Source: Azadirachta indica (Eukaryota > Streptophyta > Magnoliopsida > Sapindales > Meliaceae). Taken from it: DNA of 64,000 nt. Shown here in pieces: positions 51,191-62,590 of this stretch. Position 1 is the first letter of the stretch; each line of letters starts with the position of its first letter. The notes under the pieces were generated by a model. The model worked only from the letters and a program-made list of their open reading frames with translations, made no database searches and was not told the origin of the DNA. A program made the position numbers and the translations under genes. Location of the stretch: positions 2,999,769 to 3,063,768 of the forward strand of contig CM040440.1 in assembly GCA_022749755.1 (NCBI GenBank). The letters are read 5' to 3'.

Positions 51191-51528
51191 AGAAAATTTG
51201 TTTTACGGTAAAGCCAATTAAAAAAATTTATATACGCATATAATTAAGTACGTAATTGTATGTTGTGCTTTGATTTATATATAGGGGATATGGTCAGGGA
51301 TGATTGGTGGCACGGTTATGCAAACCTTCATTTTAATGTGGGTCACATTTCGAACAGATTGGAACAAGGAGGTAATAATTAATTAATAATTAGACGGCTT
51401 CAAAGATCTTCTTACAAAAATTATTTTGGAATTAAGCCGAAATTTGATTTGTTAATTTGCAGGTGCAAGAAGCAAAGAAGAGATTGAATAAGTGGGAAGA
51501 CAATAAAGAATCTGTTTTGAATGACTGA
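48526..51528 (+). CDS. MATE efflux family protein (DETOXIFICATION/DTX type)
   Basis: Predicted proton-coupled exporter of organic cations or secondary metabolites, in tonoplast or plasma membrane. Seven exons: 48526-48864, 48967-49598, 50460-50516, 50656-50894, 50995-51113, 51285-51371, 51463-51528. They total 1539 nt, or 512 aa, the usual plant MATE length. Seen: a hydrophilic Pro/Gln-rich N-terminus (to about residue 50), then about twelve hydrophobic segments. MATE signatures include [59 protein letters not shown] and [21 protein letters not shown]. The C-terminus is basic ([11 protein letters not shown]). It lies 1.6 kb downstream of the At1g61900-like gene. As I recall, Arabidopsis has MATE gene At1g61890 beside At1g61900, so this is probably the DTX36-38 subgroup. 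The substrate is not readable. Intron 4 (between exons 4 and 5) and intron 5 carry AT-rich microsatellites. Confidence 0.93.
49835..49854. repeat. (AT)n microsatellite in MATE intron 2
   Basis: Short perfect AT run inside the second intron of the MATE gene. Confidence 0.85.
50532..50568. repeat. (ATT)n microsatellite in MATE intron 3
   Basis: About twelve perfect ATT units between exons 3 and 4 of the MATE gene, probably length-polymorphic. Confidence 0.92.
51167..51190. repeat. (TA)n microsatellite in MATE intron 5
   Basis: Perfect TA run of about 12 units between exons 5 and 6 of the MATE gene. Confidence 0.9.
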
Positions 51529-53006
51529 AATTGGAGCTAGGCAATAGGCAATGCATATATACGTCCATCCATACGCTCTTGATCGATGAACTCGGTAATT
51601 TCAGACACAAATATTATATCCGCCAGCCCCACAAGGCGAAGTTAATTTTGTGATCATGCATGAACTATACAAATGGTTCAACATATTAGTGCACATGCAT
51701 GCATTAGTAATCATTAGTTATTTTATTTTATTTTTTTTAAGTTCAAATATTTGTATGAGAATTTGTACATTGCTCGTATTAATTTAACTTTAAATTGTAG
51801 TAATTTAGCATTAAATTATTAGTAATCATAAATTTATATCTTAAAAAACCATGTATAATTTTATTGTTTTACTCGTATTAAAACTGCCAATTTCAATTTT
51901 ACCCGCTCTATTTTAGTATAACAATGAAAAATTATTTTTTTAAAAAAAAAATAAATTCATTAACTATTGTTTTAGGAGCTAATCCCATTTTCATAATAAA
52001 GGCATGGATTTAAAATATTTAAGCAAGTTGATAAAGAAATGATATAGTTTATATCTTACAGCACTATATCTCAAAAAATTCATATTTAATCATACAACAG
52101 CTGAACAGTAATAAAAATATCTCATACTTGCATCATATGAAGAGGCCAATTATAACTAAGAGGGTTGTTTGTTTGTTTCTCTTAATACTTTGTTGGTTAA
52201 ATTTATTTAGTTTACATAATTAAGTACATTTATTTTTTAATTCTAATTGAATATAAAAAAACTTAATTAATTTTTTATTATATATTTTTTTATAAATACA
52301 TTTCAATAAAAAAAAAAAAAGCAACAAACTATTTAGATTCATATATTTAAGTTCCCTTAAAATACAGTTAAAAAAGAAAAAAAAAAACATGGACACGCAG
52401 AACCAGTCTCATTAACTGTACAGGTGGCAAATATTCTTAGCTGAGTTAATCATAATAACTGCTTCAGTCTCTTTCACTTAACAGACACCATGACTTGCGC
52501 TGCATTTCTCGTTACCCGCCAAAATAATGAAATTCAGATCTCAAAATTATATTCGATTTTTGATTTTAAATCCATGACGGTGCCTGTATATACATATCCT
52601 CAGTCGAAACTCGGAACTCTGCTCTCCATTTCGAAATTTTATTCTTTCATTCGATTAGAAACGCGCTCTTTGAATCTCTCTCCTTTGCCAAAAAAGCAAT
52701 TAAAGGACTTAGAATTGCTCAAAAGAAGCCTGAAACAGAGTAAGACTAACGCTTACGTTTCCTTGTCTTCGTTAATTTTCTGTTATTCTGCAGCATTTGC
52801 ATCGTCCATCGCTATTGCTTTTATGTTCACTATGTCATTCCGTTGCTGTAAATGTTGTTTCCGTTTTGCATAGCCATATCGATTTTGCTTGTTGCCGTTA
52901 TTATTTTTTCTTTGCAATTGTCTTTACTGCTACAGTTTTGCTTCAAAAATCTGTTATTGTTATTTGTGTTTCGTCTGTTTGGTTGTGTGTTTCGAAAATT
53001 TGAAGG
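51529..53006. other. intergenic region before the HMGB pseudogene
   Basis: AT-rich DNA with A-runs near 51943 and 52309. A 127-codon frame with ATG at 52490 runs to 52873. Its composition (Ser/Leu-rich, hydrophobic end) and lack of any known domain suggest it is the former 5' leader/intron region of the HMGB locus rather than a gene. Confidence 0.4.
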
Positions 53007-54555
53007 ATGCCGAAGCAACGCAAGGCTGAGAACAAAAAGGCGACGGAGTAAGCAAGAAAAAAGACTCTAATGCTCCCAAGCGTCCTGCATCCGCTTTCTT
53101 CATTTTCATTTAATTGTTATTCGTCACTTTTTTGTTCCAATTTTCACTTTCATTGACTTCGCATACTCATGCGACTGTTTTCTCTGTATTCAATGCTTTT
53201 GTTGCTTTAGATAGCATTTTTCTAATCTTCGACTGTGCTCAATTACAGGGAGGACTTTAGAAAGTCGTTCAAAGAAAACTATCCTGACAACAAATCTATT
53301 GCGGTTGTGAGATTCTCAACCGAACTACTTCTTTATTTCTGTTTGGTTGCTAAGAAAATTAAGGAAAGTAGACGAAAATTGGAATCTGATTTTATATTTT
53401 GCTTGTTTCGTCTTTGAAATCTAAGAAACTCGAGTTAAACTGATGAGCAGCTGGAATTCTGAGTCCAAATTACTCTTAGTTGCCTCCTGTTTGGTTGTTG
53501 AGAAAATAAAAAGAATGAGATCTGGGTACTTTGTTTTGGTGCTTTTCATCTCAAAATAAGCAACTCGAGATCAATCAAAATAAGCTGAGATTCAGATTTA
53601 GCTTATTTTCTTATCTCTGTTTGGTTGTGTTAATAATTGGGAATGGTTTAGATGCTTTTAGTTTCTTTTCCTCTATGTTTTTATTTATACAATAAAAGAA
53701 ATTTGAAATCAATAAATAAGCAGTTTAATCCTAATTTTAATTTTCTCGTTAATTTCCTTTTTTTATTTTTTTTCGCAGCAACCAAACAGAATAGCAATTA
53801 TTTGCTGATATATGTGAATTTGCAGGTGGGGAAAGCTGGCGGGGAGAAATGGAAATCGATGGCTGATGCTGTAAGATATAAATTCCTTTATTTCAAACCA
53901 AATCACAAGCACAATAATCATAAATTAGACTCTCAAAGTTAAAAATAATTAGTTTTTACTTCACCACGTTCATTGCTCTCATTTCTCTCTGGTCATCCAG
54001 AAAAACCTCTCTTTGTACTTGCAATAACACCGTTTATATATTCCTCTTACTGCTGATATTTGGTGAAATTGTGACGAGATGTGTTAATTCTGTAATAGGA
54101 GAAAGCTCCATACATTAAGAAGGCTGGGATGGCGGAGTATGAGATAGCACTTGACGCTCATAAGAAGAAACTTGTAATGCCCTTCTTTTGAATATCTTCA
54201 CATCAATTTTATTTTTATTTCTATTGATCAAGTTTGTTTAACAGTTCTCTGCCTTTTTTTAATTTAATAGATAACTCTTTTTTGGGTCTTTAATTAGGAC
54301 GGCTATGGGGTTGATGTGCCTGTGGACTCTGGGAAGTCCTTTTCTGAGGTTGAATCTGGAAAATCCTCTTCTGAGATTTACGATGACGCTGAGCACGAAG
54401 TCAGCTCTCAGGTATGTGATCTTACTTTATAGGTTTATGTTGCCTTTTCAATGGAAACTAGTGTTGTATTAATCATCTGTAATTTGTTTTAATTTTTGTT
54501 TCATCGTATATGAGAGTATTGGCTCCCATTTTATGTTAATTTGCAGAGAAATTGA
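53007..54555 (+). pseudogene. HMGB-type (HMG-box) chromatin protein pseudogene, introns retained
   Basis: Remnant of a plant HMGB gene (small HMG-box chromatin protein). Exon-like blocks: 53007-53110 (MPKQRKAENKKATE, then stop TAA at 53049; HMG-box start NAPKRPASAFFIF in another frame), 53249-53306 (EDFRKSFKENYPDNKSIAV), 53826-53870 (VGKAGGEKWKSMADA), 54099-54173 (EKAPYIKKAGMAEYEIAL), 54298-54411 (acidic/Ser tail), 54547-54555 (RN stop). The last five blocks keep good phases and GT-AG borders. Two lesions lie in the first exon. An indel puts the basic N-terminus and the box out of frame. The donor after FFIF should read AT|GT but reads AT|TT, and reading on stops at 53111-53113. Introns show it is a duplicated gene or a recently dead original, not a retrocopy. 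An unusual splice rescue cannot be excluded. Confidence 0.8.
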
Positions 54556-55596
54556 AAAATTGCATTCGGAGCAGGGTGTGGCAATGGACAAAGAGAAGAT
54601 AAGTCAGTAAAAATTCATGCACTGTTTTTCAGAGGCTTTATGTTTCTTGTTTTCATGTCATTAGTTTTGTGACCATTTTCGTTACTATCAAACTGCTGAA
54701 CCTTCGTTATGCAAGCATCTGTTGACTGTTTCCTTTTGTGAATTTTTTTGTGTTTCTTATATCGCTTTGAACCAGAAAATTGGTTGAACTTTTCCCTTCA
54801 GATAAAAGGGAATGCTTAAAGCCAATTCTGGTAAAGCAATTTCATAATGGTTGTTTAATTGCGATTCTGACACCTTTGAGTTGCTTGTAGCACCGCATTA
54901 TTGCAACATTGTTTTCATCCATTTTTGTTAGTAGGCCATTAAATAATATATTGTTTCAATTTATTGTCCTATCAATTAAACCAAAAAAATGGAGCTAAAC
55001 AGTTGATATGTGTAATATTACTCTATTTTAACAAATTTAGCTATTACTTTTGCTATTTCTTAGTTTTCTCAAAATGCAATAGCCAAATTAATGTTAGATA
55101 AATATTACTAACGACAATAGTTGTTATTATTGAGACTTCAATAATGCGGTGAATAGAAGTAATTTTTATTTTTAATTCTCAAACGTATGTTTGAGACGGC
55201 ATAAAATATGAAAGGGGGCAATGCAAGTGAAATTAACAGATGTTTGTTTTGAAATTTAAGTTAACTACTAAGATTATGTTTTGTTTGTTATCTATAAGAA
55301 AAATTAAATTTAAATTAACTCTCAATTAGTCCCATTTTAATTTAGTTACTACTAAAAAAACTATAAAATAAAAGGTTACATATGTTATTTGTTACAATCT
55401 CCTTCAAAACTAAGGAAATTAATATTAGATAAAAGAGGATTAGGATTCCTTAGCCTATATATCTAACCGCCTATTTCAATTATTTGTTTATTCTTGTTCT
55501 CTTGTTGGTTGCTTCACGTCCCAGTTTCATCATTCGAAAGACTAGCTCGGGTTCTCTTATTTTGTTTGACAATCATTATTCTGTTGTATCCATGGG
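54556..55596. other. spacer between HMGB pseudogene and transposon-domain pseudogene
   Basis: AT-rich DNA, about 1 kb, probably including the old HMGB 3' UTR. No gene, RNA or element border was recognised. Confidence 0.4.
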
Positions 55597-57493
55597 TTGT
55601 TTGATGCTATTGCAATTCCCCGAATTACCAATGAACGAGAATTGACTGATTTTTGTGGAAAGTTTGAAGACGCAGTTCCTCCTGACATGTACGAAGTTCG
55701 TCTGTGTGGTAATGGTGCTGACATTTCTGACCACAATTGCATTAGAATTTATCCAGTTTATATCGCTTTGGGGTTAAAGTTCCCTCTTGATTCTTTCATT
55801 CGTAAGTTTTTCAGGCATTATAATTGGGCCCTTACTCAACTTAGCCCCATTGGCTACATAATATTGTTAGGGTTTCTTGCCCTCAAACGAAACTCCGGTT
55901 TAGATTTGGGTTTCAAAGAGTTCAGGGAATTATACATCGTAAGGCACAGAAAGGATAATGTATATGTTATAACCCCACGTTATCCTGACAAAATTTTGAT
56001 AATTGATGTACCTACCAGCGATAAAGGAGGATGGAGTTCCGGACTTATAGAATTAAGATTGAAACCTGAAGACTGGTTTTGGCCGGTTCCCAGATCTTGG
56101 GGTGCACCTTGTAAGTATATATTTCTATTTCCATTTTGACTTAATTTGTTTGTGCTTTTATTTAATATTTCCTTAATTAATGATTGATTAATGTTTATTT
56201 GTAGTTTATTCTTCAAACGACCCTCCTATCCGTGGAACTTTTGATGCAAGTGTTATCAGTTCGGCTTTACAATTGAAGGATAGAAACTGGTTTTTGTTAT
56301 TGGATGCACTCGATAGGAATTTCTTTATGCGTAGTGTTGTTGCATCTCCGTCTTACTCTCCATTATCTTCTTCGCCTGCTTACTGCCCATTATCTGCTTC
56401 GCCTGATTACTGCTCATTATCTTCGCCTAGTTACTCCCCATCATCTTCTTTGCCTGCTTACTGCCCATTATCTTCTTCACCTGGTTACTGCTCATTATCT
56501 GCTTCGCCTAGTTACTACCCATTATCTTCTTAGCCTGCTTATTGGCCACTATCTTCGCCTTACACTCCATTGACACCTTCTTATCGTCCATTGACAACGC
56601 CTTACAGTCCATTGGCGGCGTCTCCATCTTATTCTCCATTTGCAGCCGTAGTCAGTGAGCAGAGACAAGAAGGTGAGTCAATTCTGTCACCAGAAGAAAG
56701 TCATAGAAAAAGGAGCAGATCTGGAGATGAGTTTAGGAATGATACATATGTAGAAGATGATCACAGAAAGAAGAGCAGGTCTGGAGAAAGAAATATTGGG
56801 AGAGATGACCTTTATCTTCGTGGTTCTGATGAATTTGCATCTATAGGTCCAATAATTCAACCTTCCAAGAATCAGTCCTTCGTGTTGGAGGAAAACAAGA
56901 ATTTAGCTAATTTAAAAGATGCACTTGGTCAACTTTCGGATTCCGATTTGATGGAAGAAATGACCCACGGAATTCGATCTGTAAGTCAAGATTCTTCTTT
57001 CTTTCTATTTTATTTATTATGAAATTTTATCGATTTTATTTATTATGAGTTTTTATGATTTGATATAAACTCGTTATTGGATATCTCCTTTTTCTTCTAG
57101 GTTACTTCTGGCTATTCTGTATTGCAATCGAGATTTGTTGACCTGCAGAATAAGCTGAAGACTCTTTAAGAGTCCGATGGTTTAAGAAAACAGGAGCTGG
57201 AAGAGACGAAGAAAAAGCTTGAGCAAACTGAAATCCAGAACGAAGTTAGTGAAGCAGTGGTTAAGAAGTTACGTAGGGAGTCAGTGGAAAAGACGACTAA
57301 GGACAAGAACAACACATGCACCTTTGAATTATTAGTGCAGGTCAGATGTGAAAATGAGAAACTGATGCTGGAAAATCATAAACTTTCAATTGAGCTAAGA
57401 GCAATGAAAGGGGAGAAAGAAGAGATTGAAAGAAAGATGATGAATGAGGCCTGCGCTCATTGTTCTGGCCAAATGAGGCAGAGACTGAAATAA
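55597..57493 (+). pseudogene. transposon-derived gene remnant: gypsy-type transposon domain, CTD-like repeats, coiled coil
   Basis: Three collinear exons: about 55597-56110, 56205-56980 and 57101-57493, joined by clean GT-AG introns. The first encodes about 170 aa resembling the putative gypsy-type plant transposon domain (Pfam Transposase_28-like): IYPVYIALGLKFPLDSFIRK followed by FRHYNWALTQLSPIGYIIL and later LKPEDWFWPVP. The second encodes a tandem repeat of SPSYSPLSS-type units (separate entry), then two basic SR-like patches (HRKRSRSG, HRKKSRSG). The third is a long charged heptad-like stretch, a likely coiled coil, ending near CAHCSGQMRQ. In-frame stops at 56531-56533 (TAG) and 57167-57169 (TAA) break an otherwise continuous frame. 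No in-frame ATG precedes the first domain, and a TGA lies just upstream at 55567. Domain assignment is from memory and moderate. Confidence 0.6.
56344..56650 (+). repeat. tandem 24/27-bp repeat encoding SPxYxPLSS, RNA polymerase II CTD-like
   Basis: About a dozen units. The first seven are 24-27 bp and encode SPSYSPLSS, SPAYCPLSA, SPDYCSLS, SPSYSPSSS, LPAYCPLSS, SPGYCSLSA and SPSYYPLSS. Shorter degenerate units follow (SPYTPLT, PSYRPLT, TPYSPLAA, SPSYSPFAA). The Y-S-P-x-S/T core with flanking SP recalls the polymerase II CTD heptad YSPTSPS. The TAG at 56531 occupies the position of a Ser codon, so a single substitution probably created it. Confidence 0.8.
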
Positions 57494-58113
57494 AAGGTTA
57501 TGCAGAAGGGTACACTGTAAACCTGGGAACCTAAGTGCTATAGTGAATGGAAGGTTTCAACTTGACAAGCAAGAGTGAGTAGCCTTCAGGCAATTTCTGG
57601 AATTGAAGCGTTGCCTTCTCATCTGGGTGGACACAAGTGAGGGTAGGAAATAAGAATCTGGTAGTCAGCTTTTTGGCAACCTTCTATTTTTAACATAATT
57701 ATTCAAAATATGTACTGTTTTCGGATTCTCGTTCTGGTGAAAGCAGCGTGACAATAATTGTCTTTTTCTTGCAATTTCTGGTTATTATACTATGGCATTA
57801 CATGGATGCAATTCTGGCTCTTTCATTTTGGTTACCGACCAAGGTTCATCAGATAATTACACTGTTCCTGTCGGCTGGTTTTTGTTTAAATAATAAATAA
57901 ACTAAGAGTTATTGCATCAAATTTCATGTGAAAAACACCTCTCTCTCTCTCTCTCTCCCGTTTAACCATTCTCTGGCATTAAAAACCTTTGCACACAAGA
58001 ATGAGATCAACTACGGCATTGCTTTGACTGCGTTGAGTACATTCAACCAAGCACGAGCATATTTATAACAGAAAGAATGAGAACACAGGAAAAAAAAACA
58101 ATTTGAAGATATA
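57494..58113. other. convergent spacer between transposon-domain pseudogene and RPL6
   Basis: About 0.6 kb. It contains a (CT)n run at 57939-57958 and the probable 3' UTR of the minus-strand ribosomal protein gene. Nothing else was seen. Confidence 0.4.
57939..57958. repeat. (CT)n microsatellite
   Basis: Perfect CT run of about ten units in the 3' flank of the RPL6 gene. Confidence 0.88.
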
Positions 58114-60914
58114 TCACTTCTTCTTGCCGGCTTTTCCCTCCTTCCTTCTTATAACTTCATCAGCATATTTCACTCCTTTTCCTTTGTATGGTTCTGGTGG
58201 TCTCCATTTCCTAATGGAAGCCGCAAACTGGCCAACGGAACTTTTATCATAACCGCTAACAGTGATTCGGGTGTTTTCTTCCACCTTAACTTTTAGGCCA
58301 TCAGGGATTGTCATCCTAACTGGATGAGAGAACCCGAGACTCAATACCAGGTCTCTTCCTTCTAGCACAGCACGATATCCGACACCAACCATTTGAAGCT
58401 TCTTCTCAAATCCTTTTGATACTCCAGCCACCATGTTGTCAGTCAGTGTTCTGAGCAAGTTAAAAGGGTCATGGAGATTCAGAACTCATAAATTATTAAA
58501 TAACACAATAGCAAATTGTTGCTGTCACATAATAACAGAGTATAACGATTTCATGTATCAATTGTTTGGACGTAACTGTCGATTATGTCTCTGCATCATG
58601 GACAGACTACACATTTAAGACCTTACACTTGACTTCATTTATAAATGTGTTCATATAAGATCAACAACTCTAATTTGGAGAAATAAGTCACAAGCTATAG
58701 ACTTTCAAATTTCAAGGAGAGGAATATATTGCTCTTAAAACAGACATGTTCTCCATCTATGAAGCACCAACAAATTAAAGGCAGATGCCAATTGGCAAGA
58801 GCATGAGCAAGGTAGCACTAACACCTCTCATAGCTAGAGACAAGCATTCTTGAAACACAATAAGATTATATGAATACAACCCCTTTGAATAAAATGCAAA
58901 TCCAAAACTTTTTCCTTTCATTGTTTAAATTGAGCAATGATTTCAAATGCATAACAATTTGGTATTCCACATGGCAATTAATAACTTCTGACAAAGAAAC
59001 AGGGGAAAACACAATGACTGGCCATCACCAATAGAGAATTTAACGCTAAAGAATTAAACAAAGGTTAGATAGAACTACAATGGAAGCATTTTTCGAGACA
59101 TTCTTAATTCTCAAAGTCATTATGATCTTTCAGAAAATGCTCCCACAGCAATGAGCATATTGAGAGAAGAACCACAAGTAATTATGAAAAAATGAAAATA
59201 ACTAGTATTTAAGCAAGAGTTCAAACAAAAATCAACTTGAAAAAATATATATATATACAAGGATGACAAAGAAAAATAAATAAATAAAAAGTTTACCTGA
59301 AAAGCCCATGCATTTGGTTGGCCCTTCTTGTCTCCACAGCCTTTTTGACCCTTAGGAACCCAGACTCCTCCCTTACAACCTCCACTTCCCGTGGATAAAT
59401 GATCGATAATTCTCCCAATGGACCCTTTACTTTTAGATCTTGACCCTTTAAAGTGAGTGTTACATTGGATGGCACTTCAATAGGTTGTTTCCCTATTCTT
59501 GACTCTTTACATTCTATAGTCTTCCTCAAAGAACCAATGCAAGTTACAGGAACATTAGAAATGCAGAATCCATTTCTTTCACCTAAAAATACAGACCTCA
59601 AATTGCTGCAACACCATAGAAAAATCAACTGTCTCAATTTCAAAATATTGTTCAGCTTAACAGTTTACTGTTAGGTGAAATGAATATTATCCCTATACTT
59701 GTCCAGAAGTAAGAACAAAATGTTGAGATGCCGTAGCCTACCAAGAAGCTAATCCTTATGATTGGTTTGTTCACTGATAGATAGCACAGAGAGAAATCTC
59801 AATGATGAAACTAAATATCATTATTTGAATCCCAAGAAAAAATTGTTCCACTCAGCTAAGCTCAAAAGAATTAGATGTCCAACTTGACTTAAACCTCTAA
59901 CTAAGTTTTATGTAAAAAATGAAAAATCATAAAGAGAAGACTCAGGGTGTAAAAGATTTTGATAGAATCATGGAAAGAATGTATCAAGTCTTCACATAAT
60001 CATCTATTGCAACAGTCTAACAACTGTATGCAAACAACACAAGAAGCTGAAAAAGCTCACCTCTAACTTTCTACTTGAATATCATGTCGAGCCATTGTCC
60101 ATAGGAATCAATTATTAATAAAGTTAGTCAAGCCATATTTATATGAATAAACAATCATACTAATTGAAGATTTTATTTTCATAATGTTCTTAAATTTGCA
60201 AGCATTGTTAATGCACATTGAGGTGCCACGGTTTCTTGTTATAACAGATTAGTCAAGCCTTATTTATATGAATAAATAATCATATTAATTGAAGATTTTA
60301 TTTTCAGAATGTTTTTAAATTTGCAAGCATTGATAATGCACATTGAAGTGCTGCAGTTTCTCATTATCACAGAGATACAATAGCTTTCCTGGCCATATTG
60401 GGTGCTACACTAATAAACCACTTCCCAAAACATTTTGATAAGCCATTTGGGAGTCACTTGTTAGCTCTGGAAATCAAAATTTTGTTTGATGTATGCCCAT
60501 GAAAACAATAGAAATGGTTCCAAAATGCCAACCTAAGTGTACATCCACAAATCAGTAATTCTATCTCTAACCACAATGCCGCACTAAAAGTTCTATAATT
60601 TGAAGAACTAGCTTCAAAACAAGAAAAAAGCCACCTCAAATACCTAGTAGTCGAACAAACCAATTACCCTTAAAACACAAAAAGTTGATGTCATTTAGTG
60701 GAAAGAATAAAAATTCACTTAAAAAACATTTAGATATTCCAAAATTCGGGCTACTCACATAAAATCCGGGGCAGAAATATGGGAAGATAAAGCCGAAGGT
60801 TTTATTTGAATGAGGACTTGAAACAAAACCCAGATGAAATACAAGTAAACAAGTCGCAATTTTGGGTTCAGAATCTGACCTGGTTTGGAAGGAAGAGGTG
60901 ATGGAAGAAGCCAT
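58114..60914 (-). CDS. RPL6: plastid ribosomal protein L6 (uL6c), nuclear-encoded
   Basis: Large-subunit protein uL6 of the chloroplast ribosome. Three exons from the 5' end: 60914-60880, 59605-59297, 58450-58114, totalling 681 nt, or 226 aa, the plant plastid L6 length. The start [18 protein letters not shown] opens a Ser-rich chloroplast transit peptide of about 40 residues. The mature part begins near [17 protein letters not shown] and shows typical L6 text: [28 protein letters not shown] [36 protein letters not shown]. The L6 signature comes near the end ([15 protein letters not shown]). All splice phases agree. Two Site II-type GGCCCA/TGGGCC elements lie about 200 bp upstream of the ATG, usual for ribosomal genes. 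Intron 1 (1.27 kb) contains a 125-bp tandem duplication. As recalled, the Arabidopsis orthologue At1g05190 lies between AXR1 and GLR3.4. Confidence 0.95.
60124..60373. repeat. 125-bp tandem duplication in RPL6 intron 1
   Basis: Two adjacent direct copies, 60124-60248 and 60249-60373, both starting TTAGTCAAGCC and ending in a CAG-type motif. They are nearly 90% identical by eye (for example GAAGATTTTATTTTCA is in both). The duplication sits wholly inside intron 1, about 500 bp from the first exon. Confidence 0.9.
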
Positions 60915-61112
60915 TTCACTAAGAGTCTTTGAGAATGAATCAACCTTTAACGCTTCGCTGCCTTAAATTTTCGAGAGTGAAGACGAGCTATCTATCTAAA
61001 ACATACTGTTGTTATCCATGCCACACCAGAGACAAGACGTCTGTTTGTGCACGATGACATAATTACCCTGCCTAGTAAATAAAATTCTTAAATGTATCCT
61101 CCGGGCCAAATC

Positions 61113-61146
61113 GGCCCAGTTTCTTTGGAACTAAAGGTTATGGGCC
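61113..61146. promoter_or_regulatory. two Site II (TCP-type) promoter elements for RPL6
   Basis: GGCCCA at 61113-61118 and TGGGCC at 61141-61146, an inverted pair 199-232 bp upstream of the RPL6 ATG. A related GGGCCA lies at 61103-61108. Site II motifs are enriched in plant ribosomal and plastid/mitochondrial protein promoters and bind TCP factors. Confidence 0.55.
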
Positions 61147-62525
61147 GACCCATATTTTCCATTAATCGTTGCTTTGGGAAAGCAAGTCCACATTCTATCT
61201 GCATTATTACTTCCATTTTCTAACATTTTAAGTTTATTAAAATAATTTTTTTTTTTATTCTGTTCCCATGCAAGTATTGTTATTGTTGTTGTTGTCTTTA
61301 ACGTAATTAAAGGTTGTTTACTAGATTCTTCTATATTTCCATGAAGTTGCTTTGGAAATTGCAGTGGGTTCATAGCTGAAGATGCTGTCTGTCTCTTTTA
61401 GAGAACAAGAATATATGCTCTTCGGCTCTAAATTTGCCGCTCATAATCATTCATATCACATCGCTTTAAAATCTCATTTGTTGCAATTGCAAAGACGTAC
61501 AAACATCCCAACGCATTTCTTTTAATCTCTTTACCCTTTTTTTTTTTAAGGAATTTTAATCTCTTTACCTGAAAGGAAGAAGTGCAACGATAATTTACAT
61601 TAAATAATAGTAAATTTAACAAAAATGACCAATACTTGAAATAAATTTTCGGTAATAATTATTATTTAAAATATTTTTTAAAAATAATTATTTCAAATTT
61701 TTTTGGACTAAAATATTTTACGTGAATGTGTTTGATAGTCATTTTCTGAAAAAATTTTATGAGAATATTTTGATCCAAATTGATTATTTTTGTAATATAT
61801 ATTATATAGTGGTCATTTAAGAAAATCAATAACTAATATTAGTTACTGTTAAAAATTTCCCCTAATAATAATACTTAAGCGTAAAAACATTATATCTTAA
61901 AAGAAATATCAAAATTTGTAACAAATTTAATTGTTAAAATATATACATATTTTTTTTAATTTTAAGAAGGATTTTATTCCATTTTTTTCCCGTACCTAAA
62001 TTTAACCTTATGCTGGAGAAGGGTCACTGAAAATTTTTAAAATAATTTGATAAAAATAATTGACAAGAACTGGCCCACGTCTCCGAAAACACTAGATTCC
62101 AGTTTTCAAAGGATGATGAACAATCAATTCTGTGCTATCTATCTAGAATAGTGGTGGTGAATATTACAGAAACACATGAAACACATGTGGTACCGTAAAT
62201 CAAGTCAATGAACAAAGGCAGAATGTCTTCTTTTTCTTCTGGCGAAGTTTTGGCTATATACATTCTTTTTCCGGGTGCCCATTTTTCGACGGCCTCTAGT
62301 TGGAAGTTTCAGAGGACTAATTACTATCGAATAAGACTTTTTTTGTAACATAATTTCTCATTATTTTTATTTTCTTTATGAATAGCAAACCCTCCAAGAA
62401 TTTGTTTAACCAAACTCGTTTTTTGTGCACTCATTTTTGCTGTTCTGCAAGTTGCATAATTGGTGGAAAATGAGTCATTCATGCACTAAATTATCGTCTT
62501 TGCCGTAAAAAAGATTCTTCTCAAC

Positions 62526-62590
62526 TAAGTAGTTGGTAGTTCAGTGATCAAGCAATAGTTTGAGGTCCCCTCCTGTTTTCGGTTCATTCT
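62526..62590 (+). repeat. possible tRNA-derived (SINE-like) fragment
   Basis: A stretch TAGTTGGTAGTTCAGTGATC near 62530 resembles a polymerase III A box. GGTTCATTC at about 62581-62589 resembles a B box with spacing near 40 bp. No cloverleaf with paired acceptor stem can be folded, so this is not a functional tRNA. A decayed SINE head or chance similarity is possible. Confidence 0.3.

Noticed and set aside
52490..52873. 127-codon plus-strand frame before the HMGB pseudogene
   Set aside because: It has an ATG and fair length, but its composition is that of noncoding Ser/Leu-rich sequence and it lies where the HMGB leader would be. Not supported as a gene.
62526..62590. Functional tRNA gene
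   Set aside because: A and B box-like words are present, but no acceptor or anticodon stem can be paired.
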